A stretch of 64,000 nucleotides of DNA from Telmatactis stephensoni (GCA_029948255.1 JALIZF010001939.1:1965001-2029000), one strand, 5' to 3'. Numbered from the stretch's first letter, positions 23,496 through 36,400 are shown. The notes: a model not told the origin generated them from the sequence alone. Made by a program: numbers and translations.

Positions 23496-24359
23496 ATGAT
23501 GTCTACAGATGGCATGAGTCTGGAAGATGAAATCGAGAAAGAAATCGAGAATTTTCAGATCGATTCTGATAGTGAAAATATCGATATGAAGGAGAGAGGC
23601 GAGGACGATTTTGTGTCGGATTCGATCAACGTCACGACAAATTCACTTCTTCGAGCTACAATTTGTGAATTAGAAAGGGCATTGAAAGACACAAGAAGGC
23701 TTCTTTTTGACCGCGACAAAGACAATGCATCGCTTCGACAAGAGCTTGAGCGAGTGCGAAAGGATTTACGAAAAGAACAGTCATCGAGAAGAAAGCTCTT
23801 GGAAGAAACAGACCAAAAATTGAAGTCTTTCAACGAGATCGAGAAAATGAACGAACAGATGAAACAGGAAATTGAAGAGCTCAAAAATCAGTTGGAATCA
23901 AAGGAATCAGGGAAGGATCTGGCTACTACGGACGATCCGGACGACATTGTACCATGCTGTTCCTCTATGAATGAGCTTATCCAAATGAGACAAAAAGTCA
24001 AAGATATCGAAAAGGAATTTCAAGATTTTAAGGCCAATAACCAAATCTGTGACGACTACAGTTTGTCTTCGTTTCGAAATAAAGTCAATTTGGTAACAAA
24101 CCCCGCTGATAATAAACAATCGCAAAAAGAGCTCCAGACGCAGCTCAGAATCAAATTTTTACGCGATGCGTTTTTCTACTACATGATAGATTTTCACCCT
24201 GACGAACAGATGAAAGCCATCTTGGCGATTCTTGATTACGACGATAAACGGCATGACATAATTATTGAATCCCACAAGATGAAACGACAAGGAAAGAAGT
24301 TTATAGTAAGCGAAGTATCCAGTCGATCCTTGACGTTTGTTCAAGAGCACCCGATATAA
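23496..24359 (+). CDS. Coiled-coil protein B with GRIP-like C-terminus
   Basis: A single open exon encodes 287 residues from ATG 23496 (an ATG-ATG start) to TAA 24357-24359. Residues 1-40 are acidic. Two long coiled-coil stretches cover roughly 50-145 and 155-185, separated by the CCSSM patch also present in protein A. The C-terminal ~60 residues (FLRDAFFYYMI, MKAILAILDYDD) have the spacing of hydrophobic residues seen in GRIP domains, which bind Arl1 and target golgins to the trans-Golgi. This is a resemblance judged by eye. No transmembrane segment or signal peptide is seen. Paralogy with the gene at 19402, same strand 3.5 kb upstream, points to a tandem duplication. Confidence 0.65.
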   Translation: MMSTDGMSLEDEIEKEIENFQIDSDSENIDMKERGEDDFVSDSINVTTNSLLRATICELERALKDTRRLLFDRDKDNASLRQELERVRKDLRKEQSSRRKLLEETDQKLKSFNEIEKMNEQMKQEIEELKNQLESKESGKDLATTDDPDDIVPCCSSMNELIQMRQKVKDIEKEFQDFKANNQICDDYSLSSFRNKVNLVTNPADNKQSQKELQTQLRIKFLRDAFFYYMIDFHPDEQMKAILAILDYDDKRHDIIIESHKMKRQGKKFIVSEVSSRSLTFVQEHPI

Positions 24360-25109
24360 GCTATCTGGTATATACAGCTTCGAAACTGGAAGCGCGCATA
24401 AATCATGTGGTTTTCAGACGGTGATAGCTTCATTCGATTCATAGAAAACAAGTTAATTCTTCAATCACTTAAAACCGCGACCAGAGCCGGCTGATGGCTG
24501 AAATGTACACTGAAGGGTAGCGCCAATTAGAGGTAAACTAGACTGCCGAGCTTTTAAATAGTAGGACTTTCAAGGGAATTTTGTACCTGTTCCTCAAGAC
24601 CAAACAGTGAGATATATAAACTATATTTTATCATGAGATATTGTGCGGTGAGCAAACTATATCAGATTTCATATGACTGTGAAAACGGCATGGTACGGTT
24701 ACGGCAGGAATTTCAAATGTTTATATAGACTACATGGCACCGACGCGGCCACAGCACGGCGCAGTCTGTTTCACACCTGACTCAGAAGTAAACTGCTCAC
24801 CATCAATTAACTACGGCTCCTATGAAAGGAAGTACATTACATGAGTGATTCTCATCATGTTGGCCTTCAATCAGATTCATATATCAGTTGAACTTCAATC
24901 AAAAACTTATACGGTTCGAATTTTCTCCAGGTTTTTAACACCTTAGTGGTTGTAAGACATTAAAGTTTAAATTCAATATATTTAGCTTCTAGAGCTTTTT
25001 CTATTTTTGTACTTAAAAATTCATAGATAAGTGCGCTCAATAAAAATTGAATACTATTATCATCTGAATATCATTACACGAGTCAGTCTTAATTCTATAC
25101 TAGTGCGGT

Positions 25110-25292
25110 ATATAGAGTGGATTTCGTATGACTTTGAAAAACTACGGCACGGTCACGGCACGGCACGGAACCTCGCCTGCTGATTTCTTCGCAAATTTGT
25201 AAAGAAATCAGCAGGCGAGGTTCCGTACCGTGGCCGTGCCGTGCCGTGACCGTGCCGTAGTTTTTCAAAGTCATACGAAATTCACTCTATAT
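25110..25292. mobile_element. Near-perfect long hairpin (foldback MITE)
   Basis: Arms of ~83 nt face each other around a ~15-nt loop (CGCAAATTTGTAA). Each arm starts ATATAGAGTG, runs through CGTATGACTTTGAAAAACTA, then several CACGG/CCGTG repeats, and ends GCAGGCGAGG or its inverse. Mismatches are few, so the element is young or maintained by conversion. Confidence 0.85.
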
Positions 25293-25648
25293 GAGCACCG
25301 TTTGTCAGTGATAGCTTATAACATCGCAGAATAGGGGCTGTTAAAAGACTTGATGAAAGTATGTTCATACAACGAACGGGACTGGGCCAGCAATAAACTG
25401 TATCAAGTGATTTTGACTTCACCCCCTCCCCTCCCCTCCCCCACCCAACCCGAGTTCCTAGCTGCAAAAGGGTGACGCTCACTGTTTGTGTTGCTTTACT
25501 AGAGATAATAGGGCTTCATAAACTAGAACCTTAGAATGAATATCTTTATTTGTTTTAATTCGATCATTATTCTAAACGCTATTTTTCGAAACGTCAGAAA
25601 TAATATTTTGGGTTACCTGTGCCGTGACATGACACAACCATGAGCTTT

Positions 25649-25679
25649 GGGTTTCCTTTGTAATCAAAATGGCGGATTA
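25649..25679 (+). promoter_or_regulatory. P450 promoter element with YY1-like motif (P1)
   Basis: GGGTTTCCTTTGTAATCAAA followed by ATGGCGGAT lies ~165 nt upstream of the P1 start. The same element, with TATTC for TAATC and GGTGG for GGCGG, stands upstream of P3 and P7. AAAATGGCGG matches the YY1 core. The function is inferred from conservation. Confidence 0.45.
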
Positions 25680-25843
25680 GACGAGGAAACTGAAAATGTA
25701 ATAATAACTTGTTCTTTCTATCCATTGTCAGGCTAATATTTGTCATTGTGTTGAACTGTTTCATAGAATATTCCAGAAGTACATGTTGATATATCGATTA
25801 AGAACTGAAGTTCTCTAGATCGAGATCCTTTGATGTATAAAAG

Positions 25844-28415
25844 ATGTGGTTTCAAGTCATAGCCTTTACATTTCTGCTACTTATTTTTCTACTGACATTG
25901 GCCTTCATAGCTTTCGTGGTATATTTGATGCATATTCGTCGAAAATACAGCCATATTCCAGGCCCGCCATTGGATAACTGGATATTGGGCCACATTCCTT
26001 ATATCAGAAAGAGGCTCAAAGCTGGTGAAATATTCGGTGAAATTTTGTATGACTTGTGTTTAGAATATGGAAATGTGTTCATTATTTGGACTCTTCATGT
26101 GCCATCCGTGACTGTAAGTGGACCCGATCTAGTTAGAAAAGCTATCGTGGAACTCAATTTACCAAAGCCAAAATTTATTTATAATATCATGCAAAGAGTT
26201 TTCAATGCAAGGGCTATGGGGAAAGGAATCCTTACAGAATGCGACCATCAAACATGGCTCCGTAAAAAACTGTTGTTAAACCCAGCATTTCACAGGAAAT
26301 ACTTGATGAACTTGATTCCTGAGTTTAATTCAGTTTGTGATGAATTCATTGCAAGAATTGGTCGATTTGCAGATCAAGATATAGCAGTTAATTTTGCTGA
26401 TGAGTTTCCTAGAGTCACTATGGATATTATTGGAAAGGTTAGTTTGGGCACACAGTATAGACTGCTTAGAGCTAATGAGGGGATCAAAGGCAAATACACC
26501 ATTTCACGGTTCTCCCTGTTCAACCTCAGCCTCAACAACATGAAATATACTCTTTAGAAACTGACTACAGCCCATGGTAATTATGTAAGGAATGCACACT
26601 TCAATAAACATTATTGAAACACTATAAAATTCCATGGGATGTAGTCAAATTCTAAAGCCAATATTCTACATGCTGTCTTGTTCTTCCATACAAACTCTGC
26701 AATTTTGTTCTTTCTCTGACCCCTCCAGAATTTCCAATTCCATCCATTGTTGGGGCATGGATATTTTCTTGTACTACACAATGCATACAACTTGTATGGC
26801 CCTGCTCATGTGCCATTATAAAGCATTTGGAAAATAATAAAGGAAGATAATTGTATCATCTGTGTTAAATTTTTTGATTTTTCAACTGATACCAAGCTTA
26901 CGGCCATGTTGGCCATCGTCAGGGTTTGAGCGTACATTAGTAATATATGTAATTAACAAAATAGTATGTGACATAATGGGCTGCACAGCTTTACCCAAGT
27001 GGGCTGGAAAAATTCATATAATTCTGCTTATTTCTGCATGTTATATTAGGAGCAGACAGACCAACTTATGCAAATTAGTCTAACAATATCAGTTATAATT
27101 CTTAGGTTGCATTCAATGTGGATTTGAATGCAGTACAAGATGACGATTGCCCATTTAAGATGGCCAACTACTTAGTACTCAAAGGCATGCAAGAAATGTT
27201 CAGAAATATGTTTTTTTGGAGGATAAACGTCTTTATGTATCCATTTCAATGGAGGGTGATAAAAGCTATCAAATTTGTCAGAGATTATGGAAGAAAGGTT
27301 ATCACAGAGAGAATTGCTGCCATCAAAGATGGAAAGGACACACCTAATGACATTTTACAACATATTGTCCTGATGTCAACAGGCAACACCTCTGTTACTC
27401 TAGAAGACTTGGTAGATGAGTTTGTAACTTTCTTCTTTGCAGGTAGGAAATTATCTGGATGAAGCTGTTATTTCTGATAATAGACCACTGTCTTTTTTTG
27501 TGGGAAACAGAATTGCACTTGTCATGACCATTAAAACTGTGTGATGCATAATTGAAAAATTGAAATTCATTTTCTACCCATTTTCACACAGGTCAAGAAA
27601 CCACATCAAATCAACTGGCCTTCACTTTGTTTGAGATTGAGAAAAATGCTGAAGTTGAGCAAAGGTACAAGGCTTACCTGTATTGAATTTAGTGAGTGTC
27701 TCGAAAGGATTGGATTCACAAATAAACAATGCAAAATCATTTTGGATTTTGTTTGAAATTTAATGATTTGGATCTGGCTGATCATTTTATGCCATCTGTA
27801 TGATGATGACGATGACAATGATGAAGATGATTATGTTAGCTGTATGGTGATGATGATGTTGCTGGTTGTAGTGATGGGGATGACAATGATGTTGACATGC
27901 TACCATTTCATTCCAGACTTGTCCAAGAGGTCAACACTGTGTTACAGGGGAACCAATATGTCAGTTATGAAGACCTGGGAAACCTTGAATACCTGGATAG
28001 GACACTCAAGGAGAGTTTACGACTCCATCCTCCTGTTGGTGGATTTTCACGCTATACCCATGAAGAAATTGAACTTGGTGGCTACAAGATCCCTGCTGAA
28101 ACAACAATTGGAGTCGAAACCATTTGTGAACACTGGTCTGAAAACAACTGGAGAAATCCCAGAGTATTTGATCCTGACAGATTTGTGGACAAAATACCTG
28201 GTGAAATATATTTTCCATTTTCTCTTGGTCCAAGATCATGCATAGGGAAGAATCTTGCACAATTTGAGTCTAAAGTGATCATGGCTCGACTGTATCAAGA
28301 GTTTGAATTTGATTTGGTCTCACCTGATGGTCCCATGGTTTATGAACATGCAATAACTGTTAGGCCTAGGAATGGGGTGTGGTGTAAAGTGCGGCGAAGG
28401 CAACAAAGTCATTAG
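25844..28415 (+). CDS. CYP46-like cytochrome P450 (P1)
   Basis: A heme-thiolate monooxygenase of the CYP46 clan. The vertebrate member, CYP46A1, is a 24-hydroxylase of cholesterol in the endoplasmic reticulum; the substrate here is unknown. Exons are 25844-26437, 27106-27442, 27592-27664 and 27917-28415 (GT-AG; phases 0, 1, 2), giving 500 residues, the length of CYP46A1. Features are an N-terminal membrane anchor (~5-30), a hinge HIPGPP, WLRKK in helix C, AGQETT in helix I, ESLR (ExxR), FDPDRF, and the heme signature FSLGPRSCIG with Cys443. The start is fixed by homology with P2-P7, whose exon 1 is one codon longer. P1 is the most diverged copy in exon 1. Its exon 4 is nearly identical to that of P5, because the 8.9-kb duplicated block begins here. 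Confidence 0.93.
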
Positions 28416-28679
28416 GGATCCCCAATTGCTGATTTCAGTTTTCACTTAAAGATTTTCTTGAATCCAAAAGGATTTCTGTTCTGTCCTCTTTTTCAGGGCA
28501 AACAGCCAAATGTCAGCTCTTGTACTCACTACTGTTACATTTATAGCATGTATAGTCATTACATATTTTCATACCAGTTATTTATCAGTTAAATATGACC
28601 ATTTTCTAATGCAATACACAGCTCGTATTTCTACATTTTCATGATAAAATTGTAATAATTTATTGTAATTTGATTCCAT

Positions 28680-29220
28680 TGTTCCATGCGACTATACTCT
28701 CATAGACGGACAAATGACGTCAAAATGTGCCTAGAAAAAAAAAATGTCACGTACAGAAAAAAAAAATGAAATCTATTTTTTTTACATAATATTCATCGAA
28801 ACATTTCAACCAATCAGAGCGCGCGTAAAATTCAATAACGTAATCTATGCGCGTGTACTGTCATCACACACGGTTCTCGACCAATCAGAGCGCGTGTAAT
28901 ATATCAATTACTGTATTATTTAACAAATAGATTCCATTTTCCGTGCTTCTCTACTGTAATAGATGCATGGATGACGTCAAAACGTGGCGAGAACAAAAAA
29001 GTACGCCACCAGACGAATTCGAGTGGCATTACTGTTGTTCTCATTACTTTTTGACGTCTTCTGTGCATCTTTTAGAGTACAGACCCACGAAAAAAATGGA
29101 ATCTATTTGCTTAATATGATAATTCTTCCAGACATTTCGACCAATCAGAGCGCGCGTAAGATTCCATGACGTCATCCATGTGTTTGTACTGTAATCACGC
29201 GGTTCTCGACCTATCATAAA
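28680..29220. mobile_element. Palindromic cnidarian-type MITE cluster with CRE sites
   Basis: It shows repeated modules: AATAGATTCCATTTTCCGTG, TGACGTCAAAA(C/T)GTG in both orientations, and CCAATCAGAGCGCG(C/T)GTAA. A truncated module (28680-28920) is followed by a fuller one (28920-29220). The same family is cleaner at 47247-47573. The 61-codon ORF inside (MARTKKYA...) is a by-product of the palindrome. Confidence 0.65.
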
Positions 29221-29234
29221 TGATCATTGTTAAA

Positions 29235-29632
29235 GATGTGCATCAAATTAACACCAGACGCAGAGCACACAACTTAGTTCTTCCAAAGTTTAGGAAATCT
29301 TTTGGGCAACGCACATTTAGTTTTACTGCTGCTTCAATCAGGAATGAATTGTCCAATAAGATTTAAGAACTGAAATCTGTTAATTCTTTTGCAAAAGAAC
29401 TGAAATCAATTGCTTTAGATAGATAGAATTTATATTTGAAAAATAGCCTTCAGATAGAATTTCACAAACTAGGACAATTTTTTTGGATTTTTAACACTAA
29501 AAAGTTTTGTTATAATATATATGTACGTTTATTGTATAATTTGAGGGCCACGTGTATGCTATCTTTAGATATTAAGTGTAGCCCTCTGTAAATAAAGTAT
29601 TATTCTATTTATTCTATTCTATCAGAGCGCGC
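29235..29632 (+). mobile_element. Truncated non-LTR retrotransposon 3' end
   Basis: The sequence encodes the typical C-terminal tail of a reverse transcriptase ORF (RRRAHNLVLPKF, FSFTAASIRNELSNK), interrupted here by TAA after NKI. It ends in AATAAAGTATTATTC plus a TTATTCTA short repeat. The copy at 52390-52800 lacks that stop. Confidence 0.6.
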
Positions 29633-30495
29633 CTAATATACCAATTTTTATATAATTAGTCATAATTCAATGCATCAACTCTAAGGCTACGTTCACACTA
29701 ATCAGGTTAAATATGAAAACGTATCTTTTCTGTTACGGTTTGGCCTTTGGCCTTTCTAAAACGGCGGTTGTGTTTTTTTTGCGAAAACGGAAAAAGGTAT
29801 GTTTTCATCATTTTTCTGGTAGTGTAAGGAAGGTACACATAAGTGCATATGATTGCACGTTATTAAAGTCATTTAAAAAATGACAAATATACAAATATCT
29901 TAAATTTGTAATCAGGATTCTTAATAATAATAATCAATAAATCAAAATTAACTATATATTGATATTTTTCCGCCTAGTTATGGTTTGCAAATAATTTTCA
30001 TCATGAGTTTTTCACCTTTCTATTTTAATTTATATATTTATATCTTAATTTATTTATTTGAATTTTATGTTATACACAGCTTCAATGTAAACAAGTGTCA
30101 ACTTTTTGAATCCTGTGTCTAATAAAGTTATTATTATTATTATAATTAATAATAAAATATTGTTTGTCTCTGATTTTAACTTTACAAAATTATATTAGAC
30201 GTTTCGACCATTTACCAACTGTCTTAATCAGATCAATCCTAGATCGGAATCTTTGAGTTAAATCATCAGTTTAATTACAAGGGTTGAAAATAAAACGGGC
30301 GGATTTAGGGGAGGAGTGCATGGGGCGCCCCCCTCCTGATACGACTTTGAGTCTTTTTTTAAAATATTTTTCCAAAATATCCTCTCGGCAGTTTCCAACT
30401 TATATGTTGGTGCATCCCCTCCGGAAGATAATTCTGGATCCGCCCCTGTATAACAATTTCTTACCTTTTTTGTTTCAACATCACAAAGTTGTTGT

Positions 30496-30511
30496 TGGTT
30501 TTTTGTTGTCG

Positions 30512-30550
<39 letters not shown>

Positions 30551-30551
30551 G
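30496..30551. repeat. GTT microsatellite
   Basis: About 15 GTT units with one GTC interruption. The duplicate at 53650-53703 is shorter. Confidence 0.9.
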
Positions 30552-31544
30552 TTTTTCCCTTGGTGCAGTCAGCTGTAATCTATGACTGACTGAAATTAAA
30601 AAGGTATGAGAAATTAAAACTCACCAGCCAGACCTGGCACTCCGTCAATGTCCTCAACTGGGTTCAATATAGTGTGCCAGATTGCATCGACTTCTTGTCT
30701 GTGGTAGAATAAGTAGTATAACTGCATGAAAATATTTAGAAATCAGTCGAAAATTAATTAAAGGCCCACTTGGATGAAAATTGTATGGAACCTTATTATT
30801 TCTATCTGAAGATGAATGTAGTTAAATAACTAGCTAAACTCTGCCAACTAAAAAAAAACTGCATTTCAAGCTCATTTTCAAAGAAAAATTTTGATATTAA
30901 GTCTAAAAGAACAGTAGGGTTGAGTAAATGACCTCATTTACAATACTCACAACTTAAATGCTAACATACTTGACAATTTCTTTTCGTCTGGTTTGAATGT
31001 AAAGAAAATGTTGCTTTTGGTGATTATATATTAAAGTCGTACAGATAGGTTTTACTAATAAACTTCAAGTCATTCTCAATTTTAATTTAGTTTCATCCAA
31101 GTGCCCCATTAAGTCGGTTCACTCCAGTTCTTGGTTGAATGTTTGCATCGCTGGGTCTGTTCAAATAACTTGCCCCCTGAGAGCCGGCCACGCGAGTTCC
31201 CTTCTTTTCCACAGAAAATAGCCGCGCGGTACGTACTTTCGCTTATAAGAAACTATACAGTCACAGTGTTGCATTTCTATCTCTCTAAATGAACCTTTGG
31301 TAAATGTTGGTGAATTATGGTTTTCAGTATCAAAACCCCGACCTTCAGCTCTTTATATTAATCACTTCTTAGCTTTAGTAACTAGATTTTCATGCATTTC
31401 TCTTTATTCTTTCATAATGTTTTAGTTGGCAACTAATTTTGATTTTGAGCTAGAAAAAAAAACGAAAAAACAAACCCCGAAAAGAAAAGGAAAAAAAAAG
31501 AAAAAGAAAAAGAAAAAAGAAAAAAGAAAAAAGAAAAAAAGGCC

Positions 31545-31632
31545 TTAACCGGTTTTGAACCCGGCTCTTACATTTGCTCACTTGCTTCACAGTTCGAGGG
31601 TTTTCCAACTGCGCCACGGGATCGCGTAATTT
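31545..31632 (-). mobile_element. tRNA-derived SINE head
   Basis: Reading the minus strand, GTGGCGCAGTTGG is an A box and GGGTTCAAAACC a B box ~50 nt later, followed by a pyrimidine-rich tail. The acceptor ends do not pair, so it is a tRNA relative or SINE fragment, not a tRNA gene. Duplicated at 54720-54808. Confidence 0.5.
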
Positions 31633-31689
31633 GCACAACAATAGATAGCCAATTCAAAGGATACACTAGGTTATTTTGTTCTTCAAATC

Positions 31690-31970
31690 TCTCAGTAGTC
31701 CAGTTAGCCTAGTGGTAAGGTTCAGTCATTTACGGCCTAGGATCCGACTGTTTCCTCCCTCTTTGACTGCGAAGCTCGCTGCGTTCTACCGGATAGCGCG
31801 GAAGGGGCCGAAATCTCCATCCTATACGTAACATGCGATGATTCAGCGACTTGTCTGGATGCATGGTCCGATTTTTTGGGTTTTGCATAAAATTAGCACA
31901 CTAATTTACTTTGGGTAACCTGTTCGAGTCCTGCCTGCGTCAACAACTTTTCTTTTTTTCTTTTTCTTTT
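31690..31970 (+). other. tRNA-like element with widely separated A and B boxes
   Basis: TTAGCCTAGTGGTAAGG (31704-31720) is an A box. CTGTTCGAGTCCTGCC (~31919-31934) is a B box ~205 nt later, followed by a T-rich terminator. The insert contains ATAGCGCGGAAGGGGCCGAA, colinear with ATAGCGTGGATGGGGCCGAA in the minus-strand elements of the ZRANB3 units. The tRNA-like ends differ, but the insert core is shared. Confidence 0.5.
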
Positions 31971-32216
31971 GTGTTTAATGGATTAAATTTTTCTTTTCTA
32001 TTTTTTTCTGGCTTAAAATTCTGGTCTTCAATGAAGAAAACTACATTATAATGTTTACATTACATATTATAAAATATTTGCCGGAGATATAACGCGCGCG
32101 CTGATTGGCTGGCTACCATGTTTATATCAGAGGACAGAGACATGCATGGCTCGCACAAAAACGTCGAAAATATTTTATAAAAGCTATCAACATAAAACGA
32201 TCGCTAATGTTTGTAC

Positions 32217-32356
32217 TGTGATATAAATTAAACACTCTGGAAGATGTAGAGCACTCGAAAAGCAAGAGAAACACTTGGGTACACCTCGTGAGCTATGCCT
32301 CATGTTCCTAAGCTTGCTTTTCTCTTGCTCTACATCTTTAATCGTGTTTATATATC
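32217..32356. mobile_element. Foldback MITE
   Basis: GTGATATAAATTAAACAC at the left is mirrored by GTGTTTATATATCAC at the right. AAGATGTAGAGC and AAGCAAGAGAAA are mirrored by TTTCTCTTGCTCTACATCTT. Non-coding. Duplicated at 55395-55534. Confidence 0.7.
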
Positions 32357-33416
32357 ACAGAACAGAGACATGCGCGCGCGTTTTATATTGCTTAACAATA
32401 GTAAGGATGATTCTAATCTTGAAATTAGCTTGATGCTTTCAAATTTGGCGTAATTTAGAAAAACCGCTTCCCTGAAATAATAGTTCTCTAATAACATTTT
32501 CATTACACATTCTTAAGGCCAGCTGGACCTCTGGCCCTTATAGGATCCAAGCACTCCCTAACTCCAGCCGAATATGGTGGAAATCGAACCACCCCTATCA
32601 ATATGCTTGCGACGGGCCTACCTATTTAACACTACTTCATTCTAAATATTTTGTTTCCTATTTTATTCATCTTATTCTTACACTTTAACTTGAACACTTT
32701 ATTTTACGGTTAATGAAAACCACTCTATAGATAGATAGAAGCTTGCGCGCGTTGGATTCCCGCCTTTTTTGTACGTGGTTCACAAAAAAATACAACAGTA
32801 AAGGTCGGTTTTTGTTAGTAAAAATGCTTTAAAAAGTTTTCTGACAGTACTACAAGTTCAACTATAACAAATGAGACTCATGGATACTTTTGGAGATCAT
32901 GGGAAATGACACAATAAACCTTTTCTCCACTTAACTGGGCTGGCCCACTTTAAGCGATTATATGGAAACTTTTTAGCCCACTTTGCCAATATTTTTGATG
33001 TAATATATCAAACACAAGTAAAAGTATTTCATCAGCATATCAAAACACCAAGAAGTGGGTTGAAAAAACAAGGCAGCTGAGTTTTTTTAGCCCACTTTGA
33101 GATGTTATGATATGCTGATGAAACATGAGGACAAGTGTTTGATATAGCTTCTCAAATTCATGGATAATTATTGGATAAATTCCAAGCAAAAGTTGGTTAA
33201 TTTATGCAAATGTTTGATCAGCATATCAAGAGGCTGTCATAGTAGTGATTTTTCTTTGTTTTTTTTGCTCATTAATTACTCATGAATTTGAGAAATCTAT
33301 AAAAATTATGACCATGTATGTATGTTCTATAACATGTAACAGTAAGTACAAGAGCTATGCACAACAGAATTCTTTCTGGTTTCAAGAAAATCAGAGTTCT
33401 TTACATTAGTCTGAGT

Positions 33417-36400
33417 TCAATGCCTTTGCTGCCTTCGCCGCACTTTACACCACACCCCATTCCTAGGCCTAACAGTTATTGCATGTTCATAAACCATGGG
33501 ACCATCAGGTGAGACCAACTCAAATTCAAACTCTTGATACAGTCGAGCCATGATCACTTTAGCCTCAAACTGTGCAAGATTCTTTCCTATACATGATCTT
33601 GGACCAGTGGAAAATGGAAAATATATTTCACCAGGTATTTTGTCCAAAAATCTGTCAGGATCAAATGCTTTGGGATTTCTCCAGTTATTTTCTGACCAGT
33701 GTTCACCAATTATGCTCACTCCAATTGCTGTTTTGGCAGGAATCTTGTAGCCACCAAGTTCAATTTCTTCATGGGTATAGCGTGAAAATCCAGCAGCAGG
33801 AGGATGAAGTCGTAAACTCTCCTTGAGTGTCCTATCCAGGTATTCAAGGTTTCCCAGGTCTTCATAACTGACATATTGGTTCCCTTGTAACACAGTGTTG
33901 ACCTCTTGGACAAGTCTGGAATGGAATAACATGGTGTCATCATTGGTAGAAAGGGCAGAATAACAAATCTCAATTTGTTGCCCAACTATAGCACTTGTCA
34001 CTGTTTACCTACAAAGATATTGAGGTGCTTCTAATGCAAATGTGCCACAATTTCTTTGAAAGATTATCCAATTTATCTTTGATAGGCACATGGATAACTA
34101 TTGGATGACTGTTGGACACTTGTCACACGACAGTTAGGGAATGGTCATTACTTACACTTATTTACACAATTCTTATACCTTTGCTGAACTTCAGCATTTT
34201 TCTCAATCTCAAACAAAGTGAAGGCCAGTTGATTTGATGTGGTTTCTTGACCTGTGTGATGATAAATAAACTTGTAAGATTGTAAATATAGTACATGGTT
34301 GCTTAAAGCTGGGTTACACTTTAAAGCCCCCCTTCTCTTCCCCCCCTCCCCCCACTCTTTTTACTTTTCAATATTTAAAACACCACTGAGGGATCCAACA
34401 GAGGAAACTTTTGATGGCATTGAATTGCATGGGCATCATTTCAATTAAATATAATGGTTCAAAGTAGTACTGCTGGACTTCCCTATGGTAAAATATCTCT
34501 GGACATCAACCAGTCATTTAGCACTTAGGCCATTTTCATGGGAGCCCCTTCAGTTCATGGAATTAGTAAGAGTTAATTACCGAGAATCGAGGCTTTTAGC
34601 CATATACATCCACAGGACCGTAGGACCGAGGGATGTATATGGATAAAAGCCAAGGTTCAAGGTAATTATTGAATTCATAATGACTAGGGAACGGGATGTG
34701 AAGCCCTACAAATAACAAAGAAAACCGACTCAATCATATACTAATCCTATATACTGTACCTGCCAAGAAGAAAGTTACAAACTCATCTACCAAGTCTTCT
34801 AGAGTAACAGAGGTGTTGCCTGTTGACATCAGGACAATATGTTGTAAAATGTCATTAGGTGTGTCCTTTCCATCTTTGATGGCAGCAATTCTCTCTGTGA
34901 TAACCTTTCTTCCATAATCTCGGACAAATTTGATGGCTTTTATTGCCTTCCATTGAAATGGATACATAAAGATGTTTATCCTCCAAAAAAACATATCTCT
35001 GAACATTTCTTGCATGCCTTTGAGTCCCAGGTAGTTGGCCATCTTAAATGGGCAATTGTCATCTTGTACTGCATTCAAATCCACATTGAATGCAACCTAA
35101 GATGATAATTATAAAGTACATATAGTCAAGCCTAAAGTGCTTGTACAGTGCTCACAGTGACATAAGCCTTTATCATTCAGAGATCAATTTTTTTCAAAGC
35201 AGCTTGTAATTATCAATTAGACAACAGAAAGCTGTGCGCCCATGGCGTTATAGACGCACGAGAGAAAATATAAAGAACGATTAACAAATGTAAGAGTGGC
35301 ATGAGGTGTAGCCAAGTGTGACTCTAGTTTGTTAAGAGTTCTTTATATTTTCTTAAGTGTGTCTATAACGCAATGCGCAAGCGGCTTTCTGTTGTCTAAT
35401 TGATTTATGACAGAGCCGAGAATGTTAAAAAGGGAGCCGAGCAGCCCATGAAGAAATAGTTCATAGATTTTCCAACCAATCAGAGCGCGCGTTATATGTA
35501 TTGCCATCTTAAAAAAGAATGATTTGAAAAAGAGGATGACAAAGATAGTGCATGCTCAGTGTAGCCCATGGGCAAATAGTTCATAGCTTTCTGGCCAATT
35601 AGAGCGCGCGTAAGATTGTAGCTATGTTACAAAAAGTTATTATAAAAATGAGTGACTGCTTACTAACATATTTTTTTCCAGTTTTGAACCCTCCCCATCC
35701 ACATTCTCTTCACACCACCCCTCCCCCAAACAACCAAAACAAACACAACAATCCATCTCCACTTTGAGAGTGGAAGTGCTGTAAACAACAACAAGAACAA
35801 GAACAAGAACATCGACTAACCTTTCCAATAATATCCATAGTAACTCTTGGAAACTCATCAGCAAAATTAACCACAACATCTTGATCTGCAAATCGACCAA
35901 TTCTCGCAATGAATTCATCACAAACTGAATTAAATTCAGGAATCAAGTTCATCAAGTACTTCCTGTGAAATGCTGGGTTTAACAACATTCTTTTACGAAG
36001 CCATGTTTGATGGTCGCATTCTGCAAGGATTCCTTTCCCTGCAGCCCTTGCACTGAAAACGGTTTGCATGAGCTTGTAAAGATGATCAGGCTTTGGTAGA
36101 TTGAGTTCCACAACAGCTTTTTTTATCAGATCAGGTCCACTTATTGACACGAGTGGTAAATGAATAACCCACAGAACAAATACATTTCCGTATGTCAAGG
36201 ACAAATCATACAAAATTACATCGAAAACATCTCCAGCATCTCGTCTCTTTTTGATGTAAGGCAAGTGGCCCAATATCCAGTTGTCCAACGGTGGACTTGG
36301 AATATGGCTGTATTTTCTACGAATATGCATCAAATATACCACGAAAATTAAGAAGGCCAGCGTCAGTAGACCAATGACGAGGAGAAAAGTATAGGCTATT

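Larger units (their letters stand above)
24360..25843. other. Intergenic stretch upstream of P450 gene P1
   Basis: It contains the hairpin at 25110-25292, a diverged relative of one arm at about 24675-24715 (GAAAACGGCATGGTACGGTT), and the conserved P450 promoter element at 25649-25679. Nothing else is supported. Confidence 0.5.
28416..33416. other. Intergenic region between convergent P1 and P2
   Basis: No gene is supported over 5 kb. It holds, in order, CRE-bearing palindromic repeats, a LINE 3' remnant, a second A/T-rich LINE-like tail (~30030-30150), a sequence bounded by 'cgggcggatttagggg' and 'ggatccgcccctg' (30294-30450), a GTT microsatellite, two tRNA-derived elements and a foldback element. 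Everything here recurs at 51583-56593. Confidence 0.7.

Noticed and set aside
28984..29169. 61-codon ORF starting MARTKKYA (also at 52150)
   Set aside because: Lies wholly inside a palindromic MITE; duplicated only because the block is duplicated.
33550..33750. Plus-strand ORFs over P2 exon 4 (and similar ORFs over other P450 exons)
   Set aside because: Antisense shadows of conserved P450 coding sequence.
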